NCBI GenBank assembly: GCA_965232455.1
Contig: OZ246981.1
Coordinates: 5,022,001 to 5,086,000 of the forward strand
Source of the DNA: JBFGFX01 sp965232455
Lineage (GTDB): Bacteria > Pseudomonadota > Gammaproteobacteria > Steroidobacterales > Woeseiaceae
DNA: 64,000 nt
Direction: 5' to 3'
Shown here: in pieces, positions 33,473 to 42,812 of the stretch
Layout of the letters: the number at the start of each line of letters is the position of its first letter
Position numbering within the stretch: position 1 is the stretch's first letter
The notes under the pieces: generated by a model
What the model saw: only the letters and a program-made list of their open reading frames with translations
The model's database searches: none
Told to the model about the DNA's origin: nothing
Translations under genes and position numbers: made by a program

Positions 33473-34940
33473 CGGCGTAGCGGTAGTATTCGATGCCGAG
33501 ATCCTGGAACTGACGTTGGTCGTGCTGGCCCACATGGTCGATGACAAACTCGCCACGCGGCACGTAGTCCAGACCGGAAACGCGGCGACCGTCGTGTAAG
33601 TCGGCGTACTGTTGTTCCGTCAGGTCGATCGCAAATTCCATGCCACGGGCAAAGCCGATCCTGCCCGTTGCTTCCCGCCAATCCTCGCTAACGGTGAAGG
33701 GAATGACTTCGGCGGCATCTCCGCTGCCGTAGCCGAACGTCAACAGTTCCTGGCCGGTCAGATCCCGTCCTTCATCAATGGCCTGCTCGAAACCCGCCGC
33801 CATCCACGCCGGTAACGCGGCGGTATAGAGGTTGCCGAGATCGAGCATCGTGTCGCTGCCAAGCGCCAGCTTGTCGAGAATTTCACGGCGGTACGGGCGG
33901 GATGCGCGGAATATGCGGAAAACGGCCATTGTCAGCGGGTATGCTTCGTAGCTGATCCGTTCCGGCGCGGCAAAGTTGGCGACCTCCGGGCGGCTCATCA
34001 TCTCGGCAATCAACGCGTCCGGTTCGACGCCGGCCTCATAACAATACGAGGCGAGTTCGGCGCGATCGTCAGCGCTGCCCGTGCGGAGAGAAAAAAGATA
34101 CGAGACCGCCAGGCCGCTCTCCGGCATCCGCCGATAGGGACGGTGCATGAAAACGGTTTGCAGCGAGCGCAGATAGTCGCTGGCGTTCAAATTTCGTTTT
34201 TCGATCATGTCCCGCAACGCGTGCAACGTCTGATCGATGTAACAAGTTGTCGAGTATTTGCCGTTGAAAACGGGAAAGTCCTGGACCTGGTGACTTTCGC
34301 TCCTGTCCTGTCCGCAGAAACGCAGCATCGGTTTGCGAAAGTCCATTATCCGGTAAGCGGAGGCCAAGCCCGATTGCGTCAGGTCGACTTCCGCGAGCTT
34401 GGGGTCTTCTTCCAACAGCATGGCGACGGCGCCGGCGCCCTGCGTCGGTTCGCCGCTGCTGCCGCGCGCATATTCGGCGATGTCGGCGCAGACGACGATG
34501 GCCTGTCCGCCGGCGCCGTCCAGCGCCAGATGACGCAGCGCGCCCTTCATGCCGTAAACGCCGCCCAGGCAGGCGTGTTTGAATTCGGGTACCTCACAGC
34601 TGCGCGAGATCGACGGACGACCGCGTGATTCGAGCACCTGATCGACCATGCCCTTGACGATGATCGCGCCAGCCGAATTATCGGTGCTGGACTCGGTGCC
34701 GAGCCCCAGAAAAGTGACCCGCGACGGGTCGATATCGTACTGGTCGATCAGCCGGATAACCGCCGTCGCAGCCATCGTATAGACGCTGTGATTCGGTCCG
34801 CGGACCCGAAAACTGCGCCCGACCACCTCCCGGATCTTCGGCCAGTGATCTCCGGTCCAGTCGCACCAGTCTTCGAGCCATACCCTGAATGGCGGGACGT
34901 ATGCCGCTAATCCGCTGATTCCTATGGGTTTTTTTGTCAT
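33468..34940 (-). CDS. mvaS: HMG-CoA synthase
   Basis: 490 residues, longer than the ~390 of Gram-positive MvaS. Condenses acetoacetyl-CoA and acetyl-CoA. The thiolase-fold triad is visible: E83 in LGTESSTDNS, C124 in FKHACLGGVYGMKGAL, and H266 in FMHRPYRRMPESG. Further conserved stretches are GEPTQGAGAVAMLL and VFNGKYSTTCYIDQ. The C-terminal ~100 residues contain FGYGSGDAAEVIPF, typical of the family. Convergent with the mevalonate operon, to which it supplies substrate; acetoacetyl-CoA thiolase is not in the window. Confidence 0.92.
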   Translation of the reverse strand: MTKKPIGISGLAAYVPPFRVWLEDWCDWTGDHWPKIREVVGRSFRVRGPNHSVYTMAATAVIRLIDQYDIDPSRVTFLGLGTESSTDNSAGAIIVKGMVDQVLESRGRPSISRSCEVPEFKHACLGGVYGMKGALRHLALDGAGGQAIVVCADIAEYARGSSGEPTQGAGAVAMLLEEDPKLAEVDLTQSGLASAYRIMDFRKPMLRFCGQDRSESHQVQDFPVFNGKYSTTCYIDQTLHALRDMIEKRNLNASDYLRSLQTVFMHRPYRRMPESGLAVSYLFSLRTGSADDRAELASYCYEAGVEPDALIAEMMSRPEVANFAAPERISYEAYPLTMAVFRIFRASRPYRREILDKLALGSDTMLDLGNLYTAALPAWMAAGFEQAIDEGRDLTGQELLTFGYGSGDAAEVIPFTVSEDWREATGRIGFARGMEFAIDLTEQQYADLHDGRRVSGLDYVPRGEFVIDHVGQHDQRQFQDLGIEYYRYAG

Positions 34941-35091
34941 GAGAGGTGCTTGTAAGATCTCTTATTGTCTATCGCTGTCGATCATCGCCCGGCAATTTTA
35001 GTGGCCTCCGTGGTCTCGCTCAAGCGGCAGACACAATCTTGTAAACAGCCGGCGGCGGGCGGCCAGCGGAAGCGCGTCGCGCCGGCGGGCC

Positions 35092-36417
35092 TCAGGCCGA
35101 AAATGCGGCGAATAGCGCCGCAAAAACGACGATCAGCGACAGTCCGATCAGGTACGCAAAAAACAGAAAAACCAACTTCAGGGAAGTCAGCAATCTGCCG
35201 TTCTCATAGACACGTCGCAGTGCCTTGAAAAGATATATGGGGATGTAAAAGGAAATCGCCAGACCGACGACGTCATCGACGGCATCCGGAAGCTTTACCA
35301 GCTCGCTGAATCGGGAGAACAGGATTCCGATCGACAGCACGAGAAAGACGAACGCGTGGTAGTGAACGACAAACAAGAGGTGTTCGACATAATAACGCCT
35401 GGACAAGGGGTACAAAATCTTCAAGACCAGCGCCATCACCGGCAGCAGGATAAACAGTCCAACCGGGACGTTTTGTCCCACTTTGTCGATGAAGCCCCGG
35501 CTGGCGGAACCGTCGTCCGGAAATACCCGTAGGCAGGCGGCCTTTACGCGCTCTTTCGTGACTCGTCGCGCCAGCCAGCCGGGCATCGTGCTCGAGTCGA
35601 AGTCGTCGAGTTCGCAGTTGTTGCCATCCTCGCCGTCTACGGAAATCGTCACGCCGCTCGCAACGGGAAGATCGTCGTTGGTGATCTCTTGCCCGGTGCG
35701 CGCTTCTCTCGCGTCGTCCGTCGTGCGTTCGGCACTCTCCGAAGATTCGCCCGCCTCGGGCGGAAGCGGCTCGAACAGGATGCCGAGCTCTTCGCGGGCG
35801 TCAAAAAAAGCGATCAGAAAGAAGGCCAGGCTCAGTACGATGTACGTTCGAAACGGCGGCATGAAACGGGCGCGTCGTCCCCGCAGATAGTCGCGCGTCA
35901 ATTTTCCCGGGCGAATGGCCAGCGGAATGAGCGTTCGCCACAGACGGGAGTCCAACTCGAACAAATCGCCGAACGCATCCCTGGTGAGTTCCCAGATACT
36001 GATCAAGCGACTGGAGGCGCGTTGCCCGCAGTTGCCGCAATACTGTCCGCCGAGGACCGCGCCGCAGTTCAGGCAAAGACGTTCGTCGGTCGGGCTCTCC
36101 GCGGCCGGAACCGGGTTCTTCAGCGTGCGGCGCGTAGCCTCGAAGCGTTCGCCGAATTTGTCGGCCGTGTGCTGACGCAGCTCGCTTGCCTGGCCTTCGA
36201 TATATTGCTCGAGTAGCGCATCGCTCTCGAACTGGTAACAGCTCACACGGCGGACGCGATCGCCGTCGTCGTCCAGCGCGTAAGTTCGTGCGCCGGTAAT
36301 GCCGGGCACCTCGAGCATCGCCTCGACGTGCCCGGCCAGCCAGTCGTCCAGATCGTGAGCAAGCTCACGATCGACGCTCAAGGTTACTTCGTATACGGGA
36401 CCGTCATGTTCATTCAT
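35092..36417 (-). CDS. DUF4286-zinc ribbon-DUF3667 membrane protein
   Basis: 441 residues. The first ~105 residues look like DUF4286 (YEVTLSVDRELAHDLDDWLAGHVEAML ... VSCYQFESDALLEQYI). A zinc ribbon follows (CLNCGAVLGGQYCGNCGQ), then a DUF3667-type part (LWRTLIPLAIRPGKLTRDYLRGRRARFMPPFRTYIVLSLAFF) with about five transmembrane helices, including a C-terminal hydrophobic run. The segment between TM1 and TM2 is acidic. Function unknown. The ATG overlaps the stop of the upstream fadE gene (ATGA). Confidence 0.8.
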   Translation of the reverse strand: MNEHDGPVYEVTLSVDRELAHDLDDWLAGHVEAMLEVPGITGARTYALDDDGDRVRRVSCYQFESDALLEQYIEGQASELRQHTADKFGERFEATRRTLKNPVPAAESPTDERLCLNCGAVLGGQYCGNCGQRASSRLISIWELTRDAFGDLFELDSRLWRTLIPLAIRPGKLTRDYLRGRRARFMPPFRTYIVLSLAFFLIAFFDAREELGILFEPLPPEAGESSESAERTTDDAREARTGQEITNDDLPVASGVTISVDGEDGNNCELDDFDSSTMPGWLARRVTKERVKAACLRVFPDDGSASRGFIDKVGQNVPVGLFILLPVMALVLKILYPLSRRYYVEHLLFVVHYHAFVFLVLSIGILFSRFSELVKLPDAVDDVVGLAISFYIPIYLFKALRRVYENGRLLTSLKLVFLFFAYLIGLSLIVVFAALFAAFSA

Positions 36418-39083
36418 TTATCGGTCGTGGCCGCGACTTTTTTCGTGCGTCGCTTGCTTTTCGATTTGCTTACTTTTTTTGCCGCGGCTTTTTTCCCCCG
36501 TGGAGCCGCTTTTTTGCGCGCCGGTCGTGCTGGCGTGACCCCGGCATCGGCTTTTTTCGCCGACGGTTCGGCGGTCACGTTTTCGGCAGCTCGGGCGGCG
36601 TCCGACTGTCGTCCGATCTGGTCCGGCGCAAAATCGTCCACGGCCAGCAGAGCCTCGACCTTGCGGAGATAGTCGCGCAGGCTGTCAGCCTCCTTGGCGT
36701 TTATGACCTCGGCTTTTGCGGCTTCCTCGATTTGATGACCCATGTAGTCGGCGGAAACCAGGCCTTCCTTTTTCGCCTGTTTCAGTTTGGCTTCCAGGGA
36801 GGCCAGCTGTTCCGACAGCTGAAGCGCTTCCTGGAGCAGACCCAGCGGATTGCCGGGCTCTATTGTCGTATAGGCCTGCTCGCTGAGTCTTTCGCGCCCC
36901 TCGCCCGTCCGGGTGATGACGTCGACAACCTTGCGGCCAAGGTCGTCGGAGGGCGAGGAGTAGGTCCTGCCGCGCGGGAATATGAACGCCCGCAGAAAAA
37001 ACGCGACCGGCCGGTTCGGGAAGTTTCTCAGAAAACTGTGCAGCTGCTCCTGAGCGCTGTACATCAACGTCCGAACCGACCACTCCACGAGCGGCAGATC
37101 GCTGGCGCGCCGACCCTGGTCCTCGAAGTGCTTCAGGACCGCAGAGGCAAGATACATCGAGCTCAGAACGTCGCCGAGCCGGGCGGAGAGAAGCTCTTTT
37201 ATCTTGAGCTTGCCGCCCAGCGTCAGCATCGCAAAATCCGAGGCCAACGCAAACGCTGCGCTGTAGCGGTTTATGTTCTGATAATACCGGCGAGTCGGCG
37301 TGTTGAAAGGCACTCGACTCAACTTGGCGTGCGTCAGCGCAAGGAAAAACGATCGCGCCAGGTTGCTGATGGCATAACCTATGTGCGAGAACAATGCATC
37401 GTCGAACTCGACCAGTCCGCGTTCCTCGTCGCTGTCCTGCGCGGCATTGAGTTCCCGCAGCACGAACGGGTGGCAGCGGATTGCGCCCTGTCCGAAGATA
37501 ATCAGGCTCCGGGTCAATATGTTCGCGCCTTCGACCGTGATGGCGATAGGGGCCGCCATGTAGCTTCGACCCAGGTAGTTGTTCGGGCCCATCATGACCG
37601 CCTTGCCGCCGTGGACGTCCATCGCGTCGATCCCGACCTTGCGGCCAAACTCCGTGCAGTGGTACTTCAAGATCGCCGAAGGTACGGCAGGTTTTTCACC
37701 CTGATCGATGGCGCCCGACGTGACGCTGACGGCGGCGTTCATGATGTACGTGTGGCCCGCGATGCGCGCCAACGCCTCGCCGACACCATCGAATTTCGCG
37801 ATCGGCAAGTTGAACTGCCGGCGGATCTGCGTATAGGCGCCGCATGCATAAGCGCCCGCCTGACCGCCGCCCACGGCGCTCGACGGTAAGGTAATTGCAC
37901 GCCCGACCGACAGCAGTTCGACGAGCATCTTCCAGCCCTTGCCCGCCATCTCCTGGCCGCCAATGATGAAATCGAGCGGCACGAATACGTCTTTGCCCGA
38001 GGTCGGGCCGTTCTGGAACGGAATCGTCAGCGGGTTGTGACGGCGGCCGACCGTTACACCCGGTGTGTCGGTTGGAATCAGCGCGGCGGTGATGCCGTAT
38101 TCGTCCTCGTCACCTATAAGATGATCCGGGTCGTAAAGCTTGAAGGCGAGACCGAGGACGGTGGCGACCGGCGCCAGGGTGATGTAACGCTTGTTCCAGT
38201 TGAGGCGGATACCAACCGTTTGCTTGCCCTCCCAGGTGCCTTTGCAGACGACGCCGGAATCGATGATCGCCGCCGCGTCGGACCCCGCCTGCGGAGAGGT
38301 CAAAGCGAAACACGGGATCTCGTCGCCCGAGGCAAGGCCCGGCAGGTACCGTTGTTTTTGTTCTTCGGTGCCGTAATGAAGCAACAGCTCCGCCGGGCCG
38401 AGCGAGTTCGGCACGCCGACGGTCGAGGACGCCGTCGTGCTTCTGCTCGCCAGTTTGGCAATGACCATTGCATTGGCATACGCGGAAAACTCGAGACCGC
38501 CGTATTCCTTCGGGATGATCATCGCGAAAAAACGGTGTTTCTTGATGAACGCCCAAACCTCCGGCGGCATGTCGCCGCGTTCGTTTGCGATATCCCATTC
38601 GTCCAGCATGCGGCAGAGTTCTTCGCAGGGTCCGTCCATGAACGCCTGCTCTTCGGCCGACAGCTTCGGCGCCGGAAACGACATCAGCCGGCTCCATTCG
38701 GGCATGCCCGAAAACAGCTCGCCGTCCCACCAGACGTTCCCGGCTTCCAGCGCCTCGCGCTCGGTATCCGACATCGTCGGCAGCATCGTGCGGTATATCT
38801 TCAGCGCCGGCCGGGTAATCTTCTCACGCCGAAATTCCGTCACGTTGAGCACGGCAATGCCGCCGAACAACAGCCAGAGGAGCATGAGCCACAACACGGA
38901 GCCGTTGCCGAAGAAGCTGTAGGCAAGCAGTCCTGCGCCGGCGGCGATCGTCGACCCAAACAGGCCGATTCTGTTGTAGGCAAGGTAGATACCGCCGCCG
39001 ATGAACAGCAGCAGCCACAAACTTCCGATAATAAAGCTGGACACGTCTAAATCCTTAAAGCTCGATCCCGGGATGGCAGTCAA
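36414..39083 (-). CDS. fadE: Membrane-associated acyl-CoA dehydrogenase (FadE type) with basic tail
   Basis: 889 residues, longer than E. coli FadE (~814). Two N-terminal hydrophobic segments (~15-65) anchor it; the dehydrogenase core follows (FAMIIPKEYGGLEFSAYA, CFALTSPQAGSDAAAI, SVGRAITLPSSAVGG, MDVHGGKAVMMGPNNYLGR), then the DUF1974-like C-terminal region. It catalyses the first step of fatty-acid beta-oxidation. Unusually it ends in about 50 residues rich in Lys, Ala and Arg (KKADAGVTPARPARKKAAP and KSKSKRRTKK), resembling histone-like or AlgP tails. Followed by the DUF4286 gene with a four-base overlap. Confidence 0.92.
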   Translation of the reverse strand: MTAIPGSSFKDLDVSSFIIGSLWLLLFIGGGIYLAYNRIGLFGSTIAAGAGLLAYSFFGNGSVLWLMLLWLLFGGIAVLNVTEFRREKITRPALKIYRTMLPTMSDTEREALEAGNVWWDGELFSGMPEWSRLMSFPAPKLSAEEQAFMDGPCEELCRMLDEWDIANERGDMPPEVWAFIKKHRFFAMIIPKEYGGLEFSAYANAMVIAKLASRSTTASSTVGVPNSLGPAELLLHYGTEEQKQRYLPGLASGDEIPCFALTSPQAGSDAAAIIDSGVVCKGTWEGKQTVGIRLNWNKRYITLAPVATVLGLAFKLYDPDHLIGDEDEYGITAALIPTDTPGVTVGRRHNPLTIPFQNGPTSGKDVFVPLDFIIGGQEMAGKGWKMLVELLSVGRAITLPSSAVGGGQAGAYACGAYTQIRRQFNLPIAKFDGVGEALARIAGHTYIMNAAVSVTSGAIDQGEKPAVPSAILKYHCTEFGRKVGIDAMDVHGGKAVMMGPNNYLGRSYMAAPIAITVEGANILTRSLIIFGQGAIRCHPFVLRELNAAQDSDEERGLVEFDDALFSHIGYAISNLARSFFLALTHAKLSRVPFNTPTRRYYQNINRYSAAFALASDFAMLTLGGKLKIKELLSARLGDVLSSMYLASAVLKHFEDQGRRASDLPLVEWSVRTLMYSAQEQLHSFLRNFPNRPVAFFLRAFIFPRGRTYSSPSDDLGRKVVDVITRTGEGRERLSEQAYTTIEPGNPLGLLQEALQLSEQLASLEAKLKQAKKEGLVSADYMGHQIEEAAKAEVINAKEADSLRDYLRKVEALLAVDDFAPDQIGRQSDAARAAENVTAEPSAKKADAGVTPARPARKKAAPRGKKAAAKKVSKSKSKRRTKKVAATTDK

Positions 39084-39176
39084 GGCCGGATCGATTGACT
39101 ATCGTAAACCCTACCATCGGTGCAGACAGCGCGCCAGGAAACGGTTCAAAACCTGTGGAACGCGCCGGGAACGGCT

Positions 39177-40154
39177 TCAGAGCAGATGTTCGATCGCCGC
39201 TCGCTCCTCGCGAAGCTCGGTTTCGGTGGCGGCCATTCTGGCTCGGCTGAAATCGTTGACCTCGAGCTCCTGAACGATCTCATAACGTCCGCCGCTGCAG
39301 CGCACCGGGTACGAATAAACGACGCCGGGCTGGACCCCGTAACTGCCGTCGGCCGGTATTCCCATGCTCACCCAATCGTCGCCCGCCGTGCCGAGGGCCC
39401 AATCGTGCATGTGGTCGATTGCTGCCGAGGCCGCGGAAGCTGCGGAAGACGCGCCTCGCGCCTTGATGATCGCCGCGCCGCGCTGCTGCACCGTCGGGAT
39501 GAACTCATCGCTCAGCCAATCGGCGTTGACCAACTCCATCGCCGGCTGGCCAGCCACCGCTGCGTGATGGATATCCGGGTACTGTGTCGCGGAGTGGTTG
39601 CCCCAGATGATCATTCGCCGTACGTCGTTGACGTGACGCCCGGTTTTCTGCGCCAGCTGCGCCATGGCGCGGTTGTGGTCGAGACGGGTCATCGCGGTAA
39701 AGTTGGCGGCGTCGATATCCGGGGCGTTGGCGCTGGCGATAAGCGCGTTCGTATTCGCGGGGTTGCCGACGACGAGAACGCGTATGTCTCGATCGGCATG
39801 ATCGTTAATCGCTTTACCCTGAACGGAGAAAATCTGCGCGTTTGCCTCCAGCAGGTCCTTTCTTTCCATGCCCGGGCCTCGTGGCCGGGCGCCGACCAGC
39901 AATGCGTATCCGCTGTTTTTGAAGGCCACGTCGGCGTTGTCCGTCGCGACCACCCCGGCCAATGTCGGAAACGCGCAGTCGTCGAGTTCCATCACGACGC
40001 CCTGCAATGCCGGCAACGCGGGCGGTATCTCCAGCAGCTGCAGCATAACGGGCTGGTCGCTGCCCAGCATCTGGCCGGAGGCGATCCGAAAAGCGAGCTG
40101 ATAGCCAATCTGGCCGGCTGCGCCGGTGATAGTAACGCGAACGGGGTCTTTCAT
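39177..40154 (-). CDS. mdh: Malate dehydrogenase
   Basis: 325 residues. Oxidises malate to oxaloacetate with NAD. Motifs: TGAAGQIGYQLAFRIASG (NAD loop), GARPRGPGMERKDLLEANAQIF (substrate arginines), GNPANTNALIA, LDHNRAMAQLA and the catalytic His in IIWGNHSATQYPD. It belongs to the cytosolic-type MDH group of Proteobacteria and Actinobacteria rather than the E. coli type. Monocistronic as seen, with a 178-bp region upstream. Confidence 0.96.
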   Translation of the reverse strand: MKDPVRVTITGAAGQIGYQLAFRIASGQMLGSDQPVMLQLLEIPPALPALQGVVMELDDCAFPTLAGVVATDNADVAFKNSGYALLVGARPRGPGMERKDLLEANAQIFSVQGKAINDHADRDIRVLVVGNPANTNALIASANAPDIDAANFTAMTRLDHNRAMAQLAQKTGRHVNDVRRMIIWGNHSATQYPDIHHAAVAGQPAMELVNADWLSDEFIPTVQQRGAAIIKARGASSAASAASAAIDHMHDWALGTAGDDWVSMGIPADGSYGVQPGVVYSYPVRCSGGRYEIVQELEVNDFSRARMAATETELREERAAIEHLL

Positions 40155-40331
40155 AGTGGTTTCCTGCTTGGTGAGATGTCTGACGTTGTTGGCTGCAATA
40201 TATCATCAGAACCGCGGCATCTTCGCGACCGCGTAATGCCGACGTGCGCCGAGCGGCGTTCGCGCGGGAACACCCGAATGTCGGATTGGGTACGCCGCTG
40301 CGGCGGACCAGCCGGGACTGGCGACGGCCGA

Positions 40332-40919
40332 CTAGTCTTCGGGGAACGGGGAATCCGGGTACGCGTTCCGGTAACGCGCCAGCTCGGAGTCGGCCTCACG
40401 AGTTCGACCCTCGGCGCGCAGCCGTTCGATACATCGTTGCCACGCGTCCGGGGTTGCGGACTGTTCATCGTCGCAAAACGGCGGTGTCTCCCGGCTCTCG
40501 GGCCGAACATACAGGTTTGCATCCGACTCACCGTCCAATTCCCGCTCGGCGGCGGTTGCACCGATTTCGCGTATCCGCGAGGAGCTGTCGGCCGCGGCCG
40601 ACGCGAAATCGTCCAGAACGCGGGCCGATGGCGCGACCTCCGTTTCGTCCGCGATCACGCCGTTCGTCGATGCCGGTTCGTTGTTGATCTCCAGGAGCAC
40701 GGCCAGGCTCAGGCCGACGGTGGCGGCGAACGCCGCCGGGCGCAACCAGGGAATGAACCATCGGAATCGGGCGTCTTTGCGCGCCTCATCGGCGGCGAGT
40801 TTCAGCACTCGGTTGTCCAGATGGGGCGGTGCGCGCTCGGCCGAGATTGATCGATACGACTCCCTTGCGCGTTTTTCGTCCAAATCGGGGTCGGTGATGT
40901 CGTTCGTCGGTTTCTTCAT
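40332..40919 (-). CDS. Putative membrane anti-sigma factor
   Basis: 195 residues: a charged cytoplasmic N-terminus (~1-55), one transmembrane helix (PAAFAATVGLSLAVLLEI, ~60-78) and a periplasmic region ending LRAEGRTREADSELARYRNAYP. The layout and its position 30 bases downstream of an ECF sigma gene are typical of an anti-sigma partner. No zinc-binding HxxxCxxC motif of the ZAS class is present, so the assignment rests on context and topology. Confidence 0.7.
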   Translation of the reverse strand: MKKPTNDITDPDLDEKRARESYRSISAERAPPHLDNRVLKLAADEARKDARFRWFIPWLRPAAFAATVGLSLAVLLEINNEPASTNGVIADETEVAPSARVLDDFASAAADSSSRIREIGATAAERELDGESDANLYVRPESRETPPFCDDEQSATPDAWQRCIERLRAEGRTREADSELARYRNAYPDSPFPED

Positions 40920-40949
40920 GCATTTTGCCTCATCGCCCGTCCAGCCGGC

Positions 40950-41516
40950 TCAGTCGCCGCAGACGGCGATTTGTGGCTCCGCGAGCGCTATGCGCAGCTT
41001 GTTGTTCGCGTAGCGCAATCGACTTTTTGCGGTTTCCCGGTTCACGCCCGTCGTAACCGCGATTTCGTCCAAACTGAGCCCGGCTTCCTCGAAAAGCAGG
41101 AACACGTCGCGCTGTTCATCGGGAAGGTCCGCCAGCGCTCGAAAAAGCCGCCGTCTCAGCATGGCCTGGTCCGTCTTTTGCTCGGGAGAGCCGGCCGTGT
41201 CCAGTATCTCATCCGGGTCCAACCCGCCATCGCCGGCGTACCGCTTGTTTCGCCGCACCTGATCGATGAAACAGTTGTGGGCAATGCGATAGAGATACGT
41301 CGTGAATTTGGCCGTCGGCCGGTAACGCCGTCTCGCCTTGATGACCCGGCTCCAGACTTCCTGGTAAAGATCTTCGGCGGTAGCCCGGTTGAGCGAGAGG
41401 CGCAACAGATAGCGGTAGAGGCCGTCGTTGTGTCTTCGATAGAGCGTCTCAAAGGCCGATACGTCGCCGTCTCGATAGCGAAGCATCAGCGCCGCGTCCG
41501 TGGGTGTTTCCGTCAT
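40950..41516 (-). CDS. ECF-family RNA polymerase sigma factor
   Basis: 188 residues from the ATG at 41516; an upstream extension to 41675 is not conserved. Region 2 is seen in LMLRYRDGDVSAFETLYRRHNDGLYRYLLRL and AEDLYQEVWSRVIKARRRY, with KFTTYLYRIAHNCFID; region 4 in LPDEQRDVFLLFEEAGLSLDEIAVTTGVNRETAKSRL. A standard ECF protein without extra domains. Co-directional with the membrane protein gene downstream that is likely its anti-sigma factor. Target genes are unknown. Confidence 0.92.
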   Translation of the reverse strand: MTETPTDAALMLRYRDGDVSAFETLYRRHNDGLYRYLLRLSLNRATAEDLYQEVWSRVIKARRRYRPTAKFTTYLYRIAHNCFIDQVRRNKRYAGDGGLDPDEILDTAGSPEQKTDQAMLRRRLFRALADLPDEQRDVFLLFEEAGLSLDEIAVTTGVNRETAKSRLRYANNKLRIALAEPQIAVCGD

Positions 41517-41796
41517 GGGTGGAGCATATTGGACGTCCCTTGATCGTGAAAGCGCCAAGGCGGCCGGGAGCGCGGACTCTCTCAATACCGTAAGCACTTT
41601 TTCAGCCGCCGGACGGCAAATGGGGGCACCGGTCTCGAACGGTCGAGCGGGCGTTTTGCCGCGCCGGCTGCGCAATCGGCGCTCCGGCGGTGCATGGAAT
41701 TAGCGGTAAGTTATTGATCAAAATGATTTTAATGTCATGTATTTGTTCTTATAAACGGGGCGGATCAGGGATTCGGGTTAACTGTCGAGCCGGCCC

Positions 41797-41838
41797 TTGC
41801 AAATACGAAATATAGTGTTATAGTTGACTATAACACTA
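41797..41838 (+). promoter_or_regulatory. Promoter with GntR-type palindromic operator
   Basis: A -35 TTGCAA (41797-41802) and -10 TATAGT (41819-41824) are 16 bases apart. A perfect 12-bp inverted repeat, TAGTGTTATAGT at 41813-41824 and its complement at 41827-41838 with a two-base spacer, covers the -10. It precedes the small membrane protein gene and the GntR-ABC genes, so self-repression by the GntR regulator at 42426 is the simplest reading. The remainder of the 373-bp gap 41517-41889 shows nothing else recognisable. Confidence 0.75.
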
Positions 41839-41889
41839 CGTCACCAAGCGCTCGAAAGAGCAATTTCAGCAACCGCCGGGATTAAAACG

Positions 41890-42225
41890 ATGCATACAAA
41901 AGCCGATGTCGGCACCGATGGCATGATCGGACTCGGAGTGCTCCTCCTGATGACCGTTGCCTTCGTGGCCAGCGAAACACACAGTGGACCGCAAACCGCG
42001 GAATCGCCAGAGTTGGCTCGGCCGTCAACGATTTCACCGTTGCTGATCGAGCAGGTTCGACCGGTGCGCGACGGAGCGGTAGAGGGGACCATCCGCGAGT
42101 TGAGAGTCATCCCGGCGACGATCGAATCCCACCTCGATTTTGGCTGGGCGACGGACGATGCGCTCATCGAAAGGCATTGGCGGTCGCCCGGGTCCTCCGG
42201 ATCGTCCGGGCAGTCCGGTTTCTGA
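41890..42225 (+). CDS. Small membrane-anchored protein preceding the GntR-ABC operon
   Basis: 111 residues from the ATG at 41890. A single hydrophobic helix (GMIGLGVLLLMTVAFVAS, ~11-28) is followed by a ~80-residue hydrophilic region ending in a Gly/Ser-rich tail (SPGSSGSSGQSGF). No family recognised. An in-frame ATG at 41824 would start inside the operator and is rejected. Its place between operator and regulator suggests it belongs to the same transcript, perhaps as an accessory of the transporter. No good gene was seen in 42226-42425. Confidence 0.5.
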   Translation: MHTKADVGTDGMIGLGVLLLMTVAFVASETHSGPQTAESPELARPSTISPLLIEQVRPVRDGAVEGTIRELRVIPATIESHLDFGWATDDALIERHWRSPGSSGSSGQSGF

Positions 42226-42425
42226 ATGGCGAAATGTTCAGCCGGTACCGTGAGTGTGCAAGCTACGCACGATCGAAGCGGAAACTCGCCGTTTACATCG
42301 AATGCTCATATTTCACCCGTGTTTTGTTGCCGCAGGCTGGTAACATATCGCTCGAGTTTGATAGCGGGCAAATCTGCTATCCGGGCCTACGAGAACAATA
42401 ACAAGTGATGGCGGCGGGACAGGCT

Positions 42426-42812
42426 ATGGACCCCAAGTGGAACGAAGATCTGCCGATCTACCGTCAGCTGCGCGATCGGGTAGTGGCAATGATCCTCGAG
42501 GGCGTGCTCGATGATGGAGACGCACTGCCGTCCGTTCGAAACGTCGCCGCCGAGTACCGGTTGAACCCCCTGACCGTACTGAAGGGTTATCAGGAGCTCG
42601 TGGACGAGGGGTTGGTCGAGAAAAAACGCGGGCGGGGCATGTTTGTCACGGAAGGGGCCCGCAAACAGCTGCTAAAGGACGAAAGGCGCCGGTTTATCGA
42701 CAAAGAATGGCCGCGGATTGCCGCGACAATAGAACGCCTCGGACTGGACGTTGCCGATTTGCTCGCCCAGTCACGTAATGCAGGACCGAAGTCGGAGAGC
42801 AATGATGAGTAG
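42426..42812 (+). CDS. GntR-family regulator, YtrA subfamily
   Basis: 128 residues from the ATG at 42426 (in-frame ATG codons at 42405 and 42408 would add six or seven residues). The DNA-binding domain is typical: PIYRQLRDRVVAMILEGVLDDGDALPSVRNVAAEYRLNPLTVLKGYQELVDEGLVEKKRGRGMFV. The very short C-terminal part with no ligand domain is the YtrA hallmark; such regulators control adjacent ABC transporters. Its stop overlaps the start of the ATPase gene. Confidence 0.92.
   Translation: MDPKWNEDLPIYRQLRDRVVAMILEGVLDDGDALPSVRNVAAEYRLNPLTVLKGYQELVDEGLVEKKRGRGMFVTEGARKQLLKDERRRFIDKEWPRIAATIERLGLDVADLLAQSRNAGPKSESNDE

Noticed and set aside
39120..40850. 576-codon open frame on the plus strand opposite mdh
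   Set aside because: Antisense to malate dehydrogenase and the anti-sigma gene, no family features; shadow frame.
42226..42408. 60-codon frame between the small membrane protein and gntR
   Set aside because: No ribosome-binding site, Ser/Arg-rich with no hydrophobic or conserved feature; likely non-coding.
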